A stretch of DNA of 64,000 nucleotides from Photorhabdus luminescens subsp. luminescens. Its GTDB lineage: Bacteria; Pseudomonadota; Gammaproteobacteria; Enterobacterales; Enterobacteriaceae. Each line of letters starts with the position of its first letter. The first letter of the stretch is position 1. This document shows positions 1 to 11,483 of the stretch, in pieces. The stretch is from NCBI RefSeq assembly GCF_001083805.1, contig NZ_JXSK01000014.1:1-64000 (forward strand), written 5' to 3'. The position numbers and the translations under genes were made by a program. Below the pieces are notes generated by a model, which did no database searches, was not told the DNA's origin, and worked only from the letters and a program-made list of their open reading frames with translations.

Positions 1-42
1 GACATCATTCCGTCCTCTGTCTTCTGAAATCTGTCCTCTGAA
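1..42 (-). other. Start of a second probable 23S IVS, at helix 45 (truncated by window edge)
   Basis: The minus-strand 23S sequence agrees with E. coli up to GCTGCGGCA (position 43), exactly where helix 45 begins. It then turns into unrelated sequence containing repeated CTGTC/CTCTG words, instead of the short E. coli helix 45. Helix 45 is the other classic IVS site in Salmonella, Proteus and Providencia. Only 42 nt are visible, so size and excision cannot be judged. Confidence 0.6.
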
Positions 43-200
43 TGCCGCAGCTTCGGCGCATGGTTTAGCCCCGTTACATCTTCCGCGCAGGCCGACTCGA
101 CCAGTGAGCTATTACGCTTTCTTTCAATGATGGCTGCTTCTAAGCCAACATCCTGGCTGTCTGGGCCTTCCCACATCGTTTCCCACTTAACCATGACTTC

Positions 201-233
<33 letters not shown>

Positions 234-651
234 CTTCACGACGGACGTTAGCACCCGCCGTGTGTCTCCCGTGATGACATTCTTCGGTATTCGCAGTTTG
301 CATCGGGTTGGTAAGCCGGATGGCCCCTAGCCGAAACAGTGCTCTACCCCCGAAGATGAACTCACGAGGCGCTACCTAAATAGCTTTCGGGGAGAACCAG
401 CTATCTCCCGGTTTGATTGGCCTTTCACCCCAGCCACAAGTCATCCGCTAATTTTTCAACATTAGTCGGTTCGGTCCTCCAGTTAGTGTTACCCAACCTT
501 CAACCTGCCCATGGCTAGCTCACCGGGTTTCGGGTCTATACCCTGCAACTCATTTCGCCCAGTTAAGACTCGGTTTCCCTGCGGCTCCCCTATGCGGTTA
601 ACCTTGCTACAGAATATAAGTCGCTGACCCATTATACAAAAGGTACGCAGT

Positions 652-781
652 CACCCCACCCCAAAACGCTCCACTGCTTGATGATTGTGTTGGGCGTCGC
701 TGTCGCTCCGCCAACCGCGCATCAGTGATGTCGTTACGCATTTTGTGCGCCACGCAAAGCGAAACGCTTTGGTGGTGGGGC
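652..781 (-). other. Probable intervening sequence (IVS) in 23S helix 25
   Basis: In E. coli helix 25 is a short hairpin of about 17 nt between the conserved GACTGCGTACC and GCAGTGGGAG flanks. Here the same flanks are about 130 nt apart. The two ends of the extra segment (around 653-668 and 763-780) are nearly complementary, giving a long stem typical of an IVS excised by RNase III. IVSs at helix 25 are established in Salmonella and other enterobacteria. Whether this one is cut out, leaving fragmented 23S, is inference. Confidence 0.8.
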
Positions 782-1418
782 TCCCACTGCTTGTACGTAC
801 ACGGTTTCAGGTTCTCTTTCACTCCCCTCGCCGGGGTTCTTTTCGCCTTTCCCTCACGGTACTGGTTCACTATCGGTCAGTCAGGAGTATTTAGCCTTGG
901 AGGATGGTCCCCCCTTCTTCAGACAGGATTTCTCGTGTCCCGCCTTACTCGTCGAACTCACAACCACGCCATCTTCGAGTACGGGGCTGTCACCCTCTCT
1001 CGCCGGCCTTTCCAGACCGTTCCTCTGATGCTGTGGCTGATGCAGGTTCTGGGCTCCTCCCCGTTCGCTCGCCGCTACTGGGGGAATCTCGGTTGATTTC
1101 TTTTCCTCGGGGTACTGAGATGTTTCAGTTCCCCCGGTTCGCCTCATTAACCTATGGATTCAGTTAATGATAGTGCAACGTATTGCACTGGGTTTCCCCA
1201 TTCGGACATCGCCGGCTATAACGCTTCATATCAGCTCACCGACGCTTTTCGCAGATTAGCGCGTCCTTCATCGCCTCTGACTGCCTAGGCATCCACCGTG
1301 TACGCTTAATTGCTTAACCTCACAACCCGAAACTGTCTCGGATTGCTCAGCTTGAGAGACTCGTCAATAATACCTCGGCGATATTATCGACTGTTTCAAT
1401 TTTTCAGCTTGTTCCAGA

Positions 1419-1431
1419 TTGTTAAAGAGCA
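1419..1431 (-). promoter_or_regulatory. boxA-like antitermination site ahead of 23S
   Basis: The minus strand carries TGCTCTTTAACAA between tRNA-Ala and 23S. This is identical to the boxA core of enterobacterial rrn operons, which recruits NusB/S10 for antitermination. Confidence 0.7.
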
Positions 1432-1481
1432 AAATCATTCGCAGCATACTGTCGCCAATATACTCTGAATGACTTTTAGTA

Positions 1482-1557
1482 TGGTGGAGCTAAGCGGGAT
1501 CGAACCGCTGACCTCCTGCGTGCAAGGCAGGCGCTCTCCCAGCTGAGCTATAGCCCC
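1482..1557 (-). tRNA. alaT: tRNA-Ala (UGC)
   Basis: A 76-nt cloverleaf on the minus strand begins GGGGCTATAGCTCAG and ends with an encoded CCA. The anticodon loop CTTGCAC gives anticodon TGC. It lies in the 16S-23S spacer downstream of tRNA-Ile, the arrangement of one class of enterobacterial rrn operon. The symbol is given by analogy only, because several rrn copies carry such a tRNA. Confidence 0.97.
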
Positions 1558-1687
1558 ATACAGAATCTTCCGCTATCACACGGTGTTATCCAAACCTTTT
1601 CATCACCGCCAGTTTCAACGCGAATCACGCAGTGTGCGCAAGCACATGAGTAATGCAGCGTTTAAAATGGCAAAGAGGAAAAGCGTT

Positions 1688-1764
<77 letters not shown>

Positions 1765-1833
1765 ATCGCGATAACGTCATTCTCTTCTTTCATCAGACAA
1801 TCTGTGTGAGCACTGCACTCAACGCATCTCAGG

Positions 1834-3378
<1,545 letters not shown>

Positions 3379-3505
3379 AAAGCTTGATGCTCAAAGAAAC
3401 TGACTGTTAGTTCGTAATGAATTAACTGTTGTTCACTCTTCAAGACTTTAAAACGTATTTTTTTGTGATACGGTCTTGTGAGTGCCACACAGATTGTCTG
3501 ATTAA

Positions 3506-3518
3506 TTGTTAAAGAGCA
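3506..3518 (-). promoter_or_regulatory. rrn leader boxA
   Basis: The minus-strand leader between the promoters and 16S carries TGCTCTTTAACAA, the boxA antitermination element, in the usual position about 130 nt ahead of 16S. Confidence 0.75.
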
Positions 3519-3560
3519 GGCCGAATCAAAAATTAACATTCTCGTTCAGCCGGGCTGCGT

Positions 3561-3588
3561 ATACTACGCTGTTCGCCCGCAGAGTCAA
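3561..3588 (-). promoter_or_regulatory. rrn P2-type promoter
   Basis: The minus strand has TTGACT (3583-3588), a 16-nt spacer and TAGTAT (3561-3566). The short spacer and position about 190 nt upstream of 16S fit rrn P2. Confidence 0.7.
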
Positions 3589-3656
3589 GTATTTATTGGC
3601 TTTTCTCTGCCTGGCCTGACAACGTTTATCAGCGTTGTGTCGGTCAGTGGTGGCGC

Positions 3657-3684
3657 ATTATAGGGAATTCTTTGGTGCTGGCAA
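3657..3684 (-). promoter_or_regulatory. rrn P1-type promoter with GC-rich discriminator
   Basis: The minus strand has TTGCCA (3679-3684), a 16-nt spacer and a perfect TATAAT (3657-3662), followed by a GCGCCACC discriminator. The 16-nt spacer and GC-rich discriminator are the hallmarks of stringently controlled rrn P1 promoters. An AT-rich stretch upstream (3685-3720) could serve as an UP element. Confidence 0.75.
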
Positions 3685-3961
3685 TAATTATTTTGAAAAA
3701 AATTGATCGTTTGATTAATCCCACAGCAAAGCTCTACTTTATACCCACTTACCAACAGATTTATCCACATATGGCTAGTTGAATGAAAATTTATCGAGCA
3801 TCACGCAAACGTTTTCGTTACAATTCGGTGGTTAAAATCATCAAGTGATTTTATCTGACTATATTGAAATGTTATTGCAGTGCCCATTTTTTATGTCCTG
3901 ATTATAGTGGGTTCTTCCCAATGACATGTTACTGCCTGACAAAATCCAAGGGATCAAATCA

Positions 3962-5551
3962 ATGCAACAGCTTCGTCCAATCCGTCGTGCCCTGCTTAGC
4001 GTTTCCGATAAATCAGGGATTGTTGAATTTGCAAAAGCCTTATCTCAACGCGGTGTCGAATTGCTTTCTACTGGCGGCACAGCTCGTTTACTCGCTGAAT
4101 CAGATCTAAAGGTTACTGAGGTTTCAGATTACACCGGCTTTCCTGAAATGATGGATGGCCGTGTTAAGACGTTGCATCCTAAAGTGCATGGCGGAATCCT
4201 TGGCCGCCGTGGACAAGATGATGAAATCATGGCGCAGCATCAAATCTCACTGATCGATATGGTGGTTGTGAATCTATATCCATTCGCTCAGACCGTCGCC
4301 AAACCGGATTGTACTTTGGCAGATGCCGTTGAAAACATTGATATCGGCGGTCCAACTATGGTTCGCTCTGCGGCTAAGAACCATAAAGATGTCGCAATTG
4401 TGGTTAATAGTAATGATTACGAAAAAATCATTGAAGAGATGGATAACAATCAGGGGTCACTAACACAACCGACTCGCTTCGATTTAGCCATTAAGGCTTT
4501 TGAACACACTGCTGCTTATGACAGCATGATTGCTAACTATTTTGGCAAACTGGTTGCTCCTTATTATGGTGATACAACTCAACCATCAGGACGTTTCCCT
4601 CGTACTCTGAATTTGAATTTCATTAAAAAGCAGGATATGCGTTACGGTGAGAACAGCCATCAGGACGCTGCTTTCTATATAGAAGAGAATCTCTCTGAAT
4701 CATCTATTGCAACTGCAACTCAGTTACAAGGCAAGGCTCTTTCCTATAACAACATTGCCGATACCGATGCAGCGCTAGAATGCGTTAAGGAATTCGCGGA
4801 GCCTGCATGCGTTATTGTTAAGCACGCTAACCCATGCGGCGTAGCAATTGGGAAAGATATCCACGAAGCTTATGATCGCGCATTCAAAACAGATCCAACC
4901 TCCGCTTTCGGCGGTATTATTGCTTTCAACCGCGAACTTGATATTAAAACTGCACAAGCGATTATCGACCGCCAATTCGTCGAAGTCATTATCGCCCCCT
5001 CAGTGAATAAAGATGTATTACCGGTGCTGGCTACCAAGCAAAATGTCCGCGTTCTGGTATGTGGTGAATGGCAAACCCGAATTGCTGGTCTTGATTTTAA
5101 ACGAGTTAATGGCGGTCTACTGGTACAAGATCGCGATCTTGGTATGGTAGCAGCAACTAACTTACGTGTGGTTTCCAAACGTCAACCCACAGAGCAAGAA
5201 ATGAAAGATGCTCTGTTCTGCTGGAAGGTTGCTAAGTTTGTCAAATCCAATGCCATTGTTTACGCAAAAAATGATATGACCATCGGTATTGGCGCAGGCC
5301 AAATGAGCCGTGTCTATTCCGCAAAAATTGCAGGGATCAAAGCAGCCGATGAAGGTTTGGAAGTTCAGGGATGCGCAATGGCGTCTGACGCCTTTTTCCC
5401 ATTCCGTGACGGCATTGATGCCGCCGCGGCTGTCGGCGTGAGTTGCATTATCCAACCCGGCGGTTCAATCCGTGACGACGAGGTGATTACCGCGGCTGAT
5501 GAACACGGTATTGCTATGATTTTCACCGGCATGCGCCATTTTCGCCACTAA
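3962..5551 (+). CDS. purH: Bifunctional AICAR formyltransferase/IMP cyclohydrolase
   Basis: PurH performs the last two steps of IMP synthesis: formylation of AICAR with 10-formyl-THF, then cyclisation. The 529-aa protein is close to E. coli PurH throughout, from [17 protein letters not shown] to the C-terminal MRHFRH. The N-terminal MGS-like cyclohydrolase domain covers roughly residues 1-200. The formyltransferase domain follows, with the KHANPCG catalytic motif. A longer frame opens at 3926, but the conserved N-terminus and an AAGGGA ribosome site favour 3962. It is divergent from the rrn operon, as at E. coli rrnE, and is followed 21 nt later by purD, so the two form a purHD operon. PurR control is expected from the family but I did not locate an operator. 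Confidence 0.97.
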   Translation: MQQLRPIRRALLSVSDKSGIVEFAKALSQRGVELLSTGGTARLLAESDLKVTEVSDYTGFPEMMDGRVKTLHPKVHGGILGRRGQDDEIMAQHQISLIDMVVVNLYPFAQTVAKPDCTLADAVENIDIGGPTMVRSAAKNHKDVAIVVNSNDYEKIIEEMDNNQGSLTQPTRFDLAIKAFEHTAAYDSMIANYFGKLVAPYYGDTTQPSGRFPRTLNLNFIKKQDMRYGENSHQDAAFYIEENLSESSIATATQLQGKALSYNNIADTDAALECVKEFAEPACVIVKHANPCGVAIGKDIHEAYDRAFKTDPTSAFGGIIAFNRELDIKTAQAIIDRQFVEVIIAPSVNKDVLPVLATKQNVRVLVCGEWQTRIAGLDFKRVNGGLLVQDRDLGMVAATNLRVVSKRQPTEQEMKDALFCWKVAKFVKSNAIVYAKNDMTIGIGAGQMSRVYSAKIAGIKAADEGLEVQGCAMASDAFFPFRDGIDAAAAVGVSCIIQPGGSIRDDEVITAADEHGIAMIFTGMRHFRH

Positions 5552-5572
5552 TCAATAGCAGGAGTTAATCTG

Positions 5573-6856
5573 ATGAATATTTTAATTGTTGGTAGCGGTG
5601 GACGCGAACATGCTCTGGCATGGAAAGCAGCTCAATCTCCTTTAGCTGGTAAAATCTATGTCGCTCCAGGAAATGCAGGAACTGCTCTGGAAAGTAATCT
5701 CGAAAATGTTGACATCTCAGCGACAGATATCAACGGTTTGTTAGTATTTGCTCAAAGCCATGATATTGGACTAACTATCGTTGGCCCCGAAGCGCCATTG
5801 GTGATGGGTATCGTCGATGCATTCCAAAAAGCCGGATTGACTATTTTTGGTCCAACTCAAGCTGCCGCTCAATTAGAAGGTTCAAAAGCCTTTACCAAAG
5901 ATTTTCTGGCACGCCATCAAATCCCAACGGCGGCTTATCAGAATTTTACCGAAATCGAACCCGCTCTTGCCTACCTGGATAAAGTCGGCGTTCCTATTGT
6001 TATAAAAGCTGACGGGCTGGCTGCGGGTAAAGGTGTGATTGTTGCAACAACACTGGAAGAAGCCCAATCCGCGATAAAAGATATGCTAGCCGGAAATGCA
6101 TTTGGCGATGCAGGCCACCGTATTGTTATTGAAGAGTTTTTAGCCGGTGAAGAAGCTAGTTTTATCGTTATGGTCGATGGCAAGAATGTTATTCCAATGG
6201 CAACCAGTCAGGATCATAAGCGCGTAGGTGACGGCGACACGGGCCCAAATACCGGCGGTATGGGAGCCTATTCTCCCGCTCCAGTCGTCACCGATGAAAT
6301 CCACCAGCGTATTATGGAAGAGATTATTTATCCTACCGTTAATGGTATGGCTATTGAGGGCCATGTCTATACTGGTTTTCTTTATGCCGGTTTGATGATC
6401 AACCAGAATGGCGAACCGAAAGTGATTGAATTTAATTGTCGCTTTGGTGATCCGGAAACGCAACCCATCATGATGCGTATGCGTTCTGATCTTGTTGAAC
6501 TCTGTCTGGCCGGAGCAAAAGGCGAGCTTGCTGGTAAAACTTCTCATTGGGATGAGCGCCCTGCTCTGGGTGTGGTACTCGCTGCCGGCGGGTACCCTGC
6601 TGATTATCGCAAAGGGGATATTATTCATGGCTTGCCCCAACAAGAAAATGAAAGTAGCAAGGTTTTCCATGCAGGTACGGCAATGCAAGGCAATGACGTG
6701 GTTACCGCCGGTGGGCGCGTTCTATGCGTTACAGCATTGGGCGAAACTATTATAGATGCACAGAAAAATGCTTACCAACAAGCAGAAGAGATTGAATGGA
6801 ATAGCTGTTTTTACCGCAAGGATATCGGATATCGGGCAATTAACCGCTTGAAGTAA
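5573..6856 (+). CDS. purD: Phosphoribosylamine-glycine ligase (GARS)
   Basis: PurD joins glycine to 5-phosphoribosylamine using ATP, the second step of purine synthesis, in the cytoplasm. The 427-aa product has the usual length. It starts with MNILIVGSGGREHALAWK, the conserved N-terminal dinucleotide-like fold. An ATP-grasp domain follows, including the IKADGLAAGKGV loop and the metal/ATP motif EFNCRFGDPETQ near residue 290. An AGGAG ribosome site precedes the ATG. It is co-directional with purH and separated by 21 nt. The transcript probably ends at the hairpin at 6867-6893, which it shares with the convergent yjaH. Confidence 0.97.
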   Translation: MNILIVGSGGREHALAWKAAQSPLAGKIYVAPGNAGTALESNLENVDISATDINGLLVFAQSHDIGLTIVGPEAPLVMGIVDAFQKAGLTIFGPTQAAAQLEGSKAFTKDFLARHQIPTAAYQNFTEIEPALAYLDKVGVPIVIKADGLAAGKGVIVATTLEEAQSAIKDMLAGNAFGDAGHRIVIEEFLAGEEASFIVMVDGKNVIPMATSQDHKRVGDGDTGPNTGGMGAYSPAPVVTDEIHQRIMEEIIYPTVNGMAIEGHVYTGFLYAGLMINQNGEPKVIEFNCRFGDPETQPIMMRMRSDLVELCLAGAKGELAGKTSHWDERPALGVVLAAGGYPADYRKGDIIHGLPQQENESSKVFHAGTAMQGNDVVTAGGRVLCVTALGETIIDAQKNAYQQAEEIEWNSCFYRKDIGYRAINRLK

Positions 6857-6866
6857 TCATAAAACT

Positions 6867-6893
6867 GACGAAGGTCAGAGGCTGTCCTTCGTC
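6867..6893. terminator. Bidirectional hairpin between purD and yjaH
   Basis: The perfect 8-bp stem GACGAAGG/CCTTCGTC with an 11-nt loop lies just after the purD stop. It includes the yjaH stop codon. A T-rich run follows on the minus strand, so it fits a terminator for yjaH and possibly for purD. Confidence 0.6.
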
Positions 6894-7552
6894 GGTTCCC
6901 AACGACAAAAGTCATTATTAGCCACCAATAATAATTCACGGCCGACAGGCGCTTCCAACCAGGCAATGGTTAATTGGCCGTAGCTGCTTTTTTCGCGCTG
7001 CTCAAGCCATGACCTCGCGTAAGGCTCAAACTCAACAGAAATCGTTTCACCTGCACAAGTAGTGACTTTACCGTTATTCCAGTGCCCTTGCATCAAACGC
7101 ACATTTCCCACGATCAAAGCATCGCTTAATTCAAGCGTTCGTTTAGCGTCAAACTGCATACGAACAATATCATCGCTGGAAAGTAGTTCACGTCGCGTTT
7201 TCGACTGTTTTTGCATAAAAATCACATCACCGGATTTATCCAAACGAAGCTGTTCAGACAGTGGATTTTTATCATTCAAAATCTCACGACGAATTTGGCG
7301 CAAATCGCCCTGCTTATATTCATAAAAAGTCACGACAGTATTGTTATTACGGTAAGGGCTGTAAACACTCATTAGCACCCGAGGTTTACTATTCTGATCG
7401 TTGAGACGCCACAAGCGGACAACGCCATCATCTGCAATGAATCCACTTGCGCTGAAAGAAGGTTCTTTAGGTTGATTGGTACAGGCGCTGAGCGCGAAGA
7501 CGAATCCTAGTGTCATCAGCCCCTGACGAACCAACAAAAGGGGATAAATCAT
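6875..7552 (-). CDS. yjaH: YjaH family DUF1481 lipoprotein
   Basis: The 225-aa product opens with a signal peptide ending in the lipobox LSAC, with the cysteine about residue 23, so a lipoprotein is predicted. It then contains the DUF1481 region. The location next to hupA is the same as yjaH in E. coli. No function is established for the family. The frame could be opened further at a TTG at 7579, but the ATG at 7552 is preceded by GAAGGGG and puts the hydrophobic segment at the N-terminus. It lies about 30 nt downstream of the hupA stop, so it is probably read through from hupA. The stop codon is embedded in the hairpin shared with purD. Confidence 0.75.
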   Translation of the reverse strand: MIYPLLLVRQGLMTLGFVFALSACTNQPKEPSFSASGFIADDGVVRLWRLNDQNSKPRVLMSVYSPYRNNNTVVTFYEYKQGDLRQIRREILNDKNPLSEQLRLDKSGDVIFMQKQSKTRRELLSSDDIVRMQFDAKRTLELSDALIVGNVRLMQGHWNNGKVTTCAGETISVEFEPYARSWLEQREKSSYGQLTIAWLEAPVGRELLLVANNDFCRWEPTKDSL

Positions 7553-7584
7553 ACCCCTTCTATTTTTTCTTTTTTGCAATGAAA

Positions 7585-7857
7585 TTATTTAACTGCGTCT
7601 TTCAGAGCCTTACCAGCAGAAAATGCAGGTACGTTTGCAGCCGCGATTGTAATTTCTTTACCGGTTTGCGGGTTACGCCCAGTACGTTCTGCACGGTGGT
7701 TAACTTTGAAAGTACCAAAACCGACCAGTTGTACTGAATCGCCCGCTTTCAGGGATTCGGTGATTGCATTCAAAGTTGATTCCAGAGCAGCTTTTGCCTG
7801 AGCTTTAGTCAGGTCTGTGCTTTCTGCGATTGCATCAACTAATTCAGTCTTATTCAT
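7585..7857 (-). CDS. hupA: DNA-binding protein HU-alpha
   Basis: HU is a small abundant dimeric nucleoid protein that bends DNA without much sequence preference. The 90-aa product starts [16 protein letters not shown] and is collinear with E. coli HupA. The DNA-binding beta-arm carries the [10 protein letters not shown] motif around residues 60-70, and the C-terminal helix ends in ALKDAVK. The neighbours yjaG upstream and yjaH downstream match the E. coli hupA locus rather than hupB, which fixes the paralogue. A 186-nt gap upstream of the start should contain its promoter, but I did not assign one. Confidence 0.95.
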   Translation of the reverse strand: MNKTELVDAIAESTDLTKAQAKAALESTLNAITESLKAGDSVQLVGFGTFKVNHRAERTGRNPQTGKEITIAAANVPAFSAGKALKDAVK

Positions 7858-8043
7858 AGATTATCCTTACAGTGTGTTTATCGTTTGCAAAGCATCGAGT
7901 GCGACGGATATGCCGAATGACAGCACCCCTGCATACACGCACCGATAGCCACTTCTTTTCACCCCCCAAATGTAGAACAGAGTGGGGGCAAAAGTGAAGC
8001 CTTTGGACATGGCATTTAAAGCATTAAATCACGTTTTTTCACT

Positions 8044-8634
8044 TTACTGCGTTAAATTTATGCCAATGTTACTCGTTCCTGACTCCCGGAGGTCAGCTTT
8101 CAATCCTTTAATCAACTCAATATCCCGCTCTTCGCAGCTAACCAATAAGCGATAAATTTCCCATTGGATATCCCACTCTTGTTCAATAGCAGGTAACATT
8201 TTCAGTTCTTCATCGGTCATTTCTTTCCCAGCCTGAGTCATTTCAAGCATAGCGACAGTGCGGATTGAAATTTCACTCACTGCAATTGCATGCTCCAATG
8301 TTTCACCACTCAGACGAGCATGAATAGTTTCCCCTAATGCAATACATGCATCAATTGCCGGGTACACACCGTAAATATTGTAATCATCCGCTGCGGGAAT
8401 AACTTGTTCCAACTTTTCCAGCTGATTATCAAAATTCACCTTGGCATCTTTTACAACTAATATTTCCCACACCAAATCCAGAATACGGCGGTAAAGAGCA
8501 GGTTCTGCAAACGCTGTCTGGCGACAGAACATCTGGTAATTTGGATACATCCGCTCGCACAGACTTGCCATAAAGGTCAGATGCTGCCAGCCTTCAAGTT
8601 TTTCCAGCCGTAAATGTATCGGGTTTCGTAACAT
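8044..8634 (-). CDS. yjaG: YjaG, DUF416 family protein
   Basis: The 196-aa product has the same length and an almost collinear sequence to E. coli YjaG, from its N-terminal MLRNPIHLRLEKLEGWQ to the C-terminal TSNIGINL. It belongs to DUF416, a small all-helical soluble family with no established activity. No signal peptide or membrane segment is visible. The gene sits between nfi and hupA exactly as in E. coli, although a gap of about 75 nt separates it from nfi, so it may have its own promoter. The role is unknown; conservation of synteny with hupA is the only functional clue. Confidence 0.9.
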   Translation of the reverse strand: MLRNPIHLRLEKLEGWQHLTFMASLCERMYPNYQMFCRQTAFAEPALYRRILDLVWEILVVKDAKVNFDNQLEKLEQVIPAADDYNIYGVYPAIDACIALGETIHARLSGETLEHAIAVSEISIRTVAMLEMTQAGKEMTDEELKMLPAIEQEWDIQWEIYRLLVSCEERDIELIKGLKADLRESGTSNIGINLTQ

Positions 8635-8710
8635 TAGTTTTTACTCATTATGCACAATTTGCTCCGCAGTTTACCTGAAATTCAAGAATATCCACACGCT
8701 TACACCGAAT

Positions 8711-9379
8711 TTAAGGATTTTTCTGTATCATTTGTTCAAAAAATGGCCTATTTGAGGCTACGCCATCTGCCCAACGGGTTGTTTCAGGCAAGCGATAACC
8801 TTTCATACAACGTTCCACCCATAGCAATGCACTATCAAGACTGACTCGGTGCCCTGTAGAAATATACAATGGATTACAACGTTTTTTACTTCGCCATACC
8901 CAACCAATCTGTTCCTCTTTATCAAACAAAGGTTGGCAACTGCCGGGCTGTTCTCCCAATGGCTCACTTTCACCACATAAACGACGTTTCGCCACACCAA
9001 TGGTAGGTACATTCGCCAATAAACCAAAATGGCTGGCAACACCTAAACGGCGTGGATGAGCAATGCCATGACCATCCACCATCACCAGATCAGGTATGTG
9101 TTTCAACAACTGCCAGGCAGCCATCAATGCTGGGTATTCACGGAAAGAGAGTAAACCGGGGATATAAGGCAGCGTAGTATCAATGCGGGCTACCTGATAT
9201 TCCACCAGTTCAAGGGTAGGATAAGAAAGAACCGCTATCGCTGCGCGAGTAATCGCCCCCTGTTGTTCGAAACCCACATCAGCGCCAGCAATCAATTTAG
9301 GTGGGGAAAAATCATCATAACGGATAACTTGTTGAGCTTTTTCTATTTGTTCCTGACGTAGCGCTTTCGTATTAATCAT
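8711..9379 (-). CDS. nfi: Endonuclease V (deoxyinosine 3'-endonuclease)
   Basis: Endonuclease V nicks DNA one base 3' of deoxyinosine and starts repair of deaminated adenine. The 222-aa product follows E. coli Nfi closely. The catalytic acidic residues lie in the motifs [21 protein letters not shown] and HRVSLDSAL. The [11 protein letters not shown] wedge region is conserved. The frame is open to 9697 inside hemE, but the real start is the ATG at 9379, which fits the conserved N-terminus and lies 4 nt after the hemE stop. It is therefore cotranscribed with hemE, as in E. coli. Confidence 0.95.
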   Translation of the reverse strand: MINTKALRQEQIEKAQQVIRYDDFSPPKLIAGADVGFEQQGAITRAAIAVLSYPTLELVEYQVARIDTTLPYIPGLLSFREYPALMAAWQLLKHIPDLVMVDGHGIAHPRRLGVASHFGLLANVPTIGVAKRRLCGESEPLGEQPGSCQPLFDKEEQIGWVWRSKKRCNPLYISTGHRVSLDSALLWVERCMKGYRLPETTRWADGVASNRPFFEQMIQKNP

Positions 9380-9383
9380 ATTT

Positions 9384-10448
9384 TTACTGATGATATTTAG
9401 CTGAAAGTTTATGTACCGCTTCGACAAATACACCCGCGTGTTCCGGCAGCACATCCTGATGGATACCATGACCAAGGTTAAAGACATGACCAGAACCCGC
9501 GCCAAAACCTTGCAAAATTGTCGAAACTTCCTGCTCAATCCGCTCTGGAGAAGCGTATAACATAGATGGGTCCATATTACCCTGCAAAGCGACTTTATTC
9601 CCCACACGACGGCGCACATCGGCAATATCTGTCGTCCAGTCCAAACCAAGCGCATCACAACCGGTTTCAGCCATTGCTTCCAGCCATTGCCCGCCACCTT
9701 TAGTAAACAATGTCACCGGCACACGACGACCTTCATTTTCACGGATCAGGCCATCAACAATTTTGTGCATATAATGCAAGGAAAACTCCCGATAATCCTG
9801 CCCCGTCAGTACCCCGCCCCAAGTATCAAAAACCATCACAGACTGAGCGCCTGCTTTAATCTGAGCATTGAGATAAAGAATAACGCTGTCTGCCAGCTTA
9901 TCCAGCAACAAATGCATTACGGCAGGTTCGGCATACATCATTTTTTTAATTTTAGTGAATGCCTTACTGCTGCCCCCTTCCACCATATAAGTCGCCAGTG
10001 TCCACGGACTACCGGAAAAGCCAATCAAAGGAACCTGACCCGCCAACGCCTTACGAATCGCGCGTACTGCATCCATCACATAACCCAACTCCATTTCCGG
10101 ATCAGGCACCGACAGTTTTTCCACATCAGCACGGCTGGAAACAGGAGATTTAAAACGCGGGCCTTCACCTGCTTCAAAATAGAGTCCCAGTCCCATAGCA
10201 TCAGGAATGGTGAGAATATCAGAGAAGAGAATTGCCGCATCCAGCGGATAACGCCGCAAAGGTTGTAAAGTCACTTCACAAGCGAGTTCAGTGTTTTTAC
10301 ACAAAGCAATAAAATCACCGGCTTCAGCACGAGTAGCTTGATACTCAGGTAAATAGCGGCCAGCCTGGCGCATCATCCAAACAGGTGTAACATCAACGGG
10401 TTGACGTAGTAAAGCTCGCAAATAACGGTCGTTTTTCAGCTCATTCAT
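9384..10448 (-). CDS. hemE: Uroporphyrinogen III decarboxylase
   Basis: HemE decarboxylates the four acetate side chains of uroporphyrinogen III to give coproporphyrinogen III in heme synthesis. The 354-aa protein begins [16 protein letters not shown] and contains the substrate-binding signature [15 protein letters not shown]. The catalytic aspartate sits in [13 protein letters not shown] longer start exists at 10460, but the family N-terminus fits the ATG at 10448. It is followed after 4 nt by nfi. The nudC gene lies upstream on the same strand with a gap of about 100 nt, matching the E. coli order nudC-hemE-nfi-yjaG-hupA. Confidence 0.97.
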   Translation of the reverse strand: MNELKNDRYLRALLRQPVDVTPVWMMRQAGRYLPEYQATRAEAGDFIALCKNTELACEVTLQPLRRYPLDAAILFSDILTIPDAMGLGLYFEAGEGPRFKSPVSSRADVEKLSVPDPEMELGYVMDAVRAIRKALAGQVPLIGFSGSPWTLATYMVEGGSSKAFTKIKKMMYAEPAVMHLLLDKLADSVILYLNAQIKAGAQSVMVFDTWGGVLTGQDYREFSLHYMHKIVDGLIRENEGRRVPVTLFTKGGGQWLEAMAETGCDALGLDWTTDIADVRRRVGNKVALQGNMDPSMLYASPERIEQEVSTILQGFGAGSGHVFNLGHGIHQDVLPEHAGVFVEAVHKLSAKYHQ

Positions 10449-10554
10449 GACAGGCTCCATCTATTTATTGGCCGCAATATAATCTGACTACAATGATTAG
10501 ACGCCATTGTAACATGATAGGTAGATCTCTCCCGTTGAATTGCGCAACTGTACA

Positions 10555-11328
10555 TTATGTATTTCGGCACAGAACAATCGTATCTTCAATCAACCGACGG
10601 GCAATAGTATTATGTGGCGGAATCAATGGCAGTTGATCATAATGATACCAACCTGCGCTAATTAGCTCTTTCGGATCATGACGGATCTCACCACCATCAT
10701 AATCAGCCAGAAATGCCATCATCAATGAATGAGGAAAAGGCCACGGTTGAGAAGCCACATAACGTAAGTTGCGAATTTTAATATTACTCTCTTCCATCAC
10801 TTCTCGGGCCACAGCTTCTTCGAGTGTTTCACCGACTTCAACAAATCCCGCCAGTACGGTGTAAATACCTCCACGATGACGCTGATGTTGAGCCAACAAA
10901 ATATGATCATCCCGACGAATACCGACAATAATACAGGGTGCAATTTGCGGATAATAACGTTCATGGCAGTGATGACACAAACAAGCCCATTCATTAATAC
11001 TATGGCGCATTTCACTACCGCAATAACCACAATATTGATGAGAGCGATAAAATTCCGCCAATTGCACTCCCCGGCCAGCTAATTGAAATAAACCGCGCTC
11101 ACTTGAAATAATGTTTCGTAAAGAAACCATATTTGCAGCCATTTTCTGACGAATAAGCCAAACTTTCTCACCTTGCCACTCACCAATAAGCAAGGCTATT
11201 TTTTCTTGCAGTGACCATTGAGTTGCCATTCCAAAAGGTAATTCGCCTTTAGGGAGCCAAATACGATTTTCATCGCTGATAACCCACCAGCCACTTTCTG
11301 TACCTGTAATTTGTTGTTGCATCATCAC
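10555..11328 (-). CDS. nudC: NAD-capped RNA hydrolase (NADH pyrophosphatase)
   Basis: NudC removes the NAD cap from RNA 5' ends and hydrolyses NAD(H). The 257-aa product equals E. coli NudC in length. A zinc ribbon is formed by CGYCG and CLCHHC about residues 98-120. The Nudix box [20 protein letters not shown] follows. The NudC-specific SQPWPFPHS motif comes directly after it and identifies the subfamily. Three consecutive ATG codons open the frame, so the exact start could be 3 or 6 nt later. It is divergent from the HAD gene at 11484. In E. coli rsd lies between nudC and thiC, but no rsd is present here. Confidence 0.95.
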   Translation of the reverse strand: MMMQQQITGTESGWWVISDENRIWLPKGELPFGMATQWSLQEKIALLIGEWQGEKVWLIRQKMAANMVSLRNIISSERGLFQLAGRGVQLAEFYRSHQYCGYCGSEMRHSINEWACLCHHCHERYYPQIAPCIIVGIRRDDHILLAQHQRHRGGIYTVLAGFVEVGETLEEAVAREVMEESNIKIRNLRYVASQPWPFPHSLMMAFLADYDGGEIRHDPKELISAGWYHYDQLPLIPPHNTIARRLIEDTIVLCRNT

Positions 11329-11483
11329 TATGACATCTTAATTTTAATATCTGTATAAATCATACTCTTTTTAATCAAAAAAGCGTGCTTTATTACTATT
11401 GCCATATACCATATTGCTCGATTTAACTGTAATAAGCATTATTCTCAACTATTAATATACTTTGACCCGAGGAACATAACACC

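Noticed and set aside
607-1167. Several overlapping open frames of 69-123 codons on both strands
   Set aside because: They lie entirely inside 23S rRNA and have no protein-like conservation.
6140-6688. 182-codon frame antisense to purD
   Set aside because: It is a shadow of a highly conserved gene in a complementary frame; no ribosome site or family match.
9380-9697. 106-codon N-terminal extension of the nfi frame
   Set aside because: The extension lies within hemE in another frame and is not conserved; endonuclease V starts at 9379.
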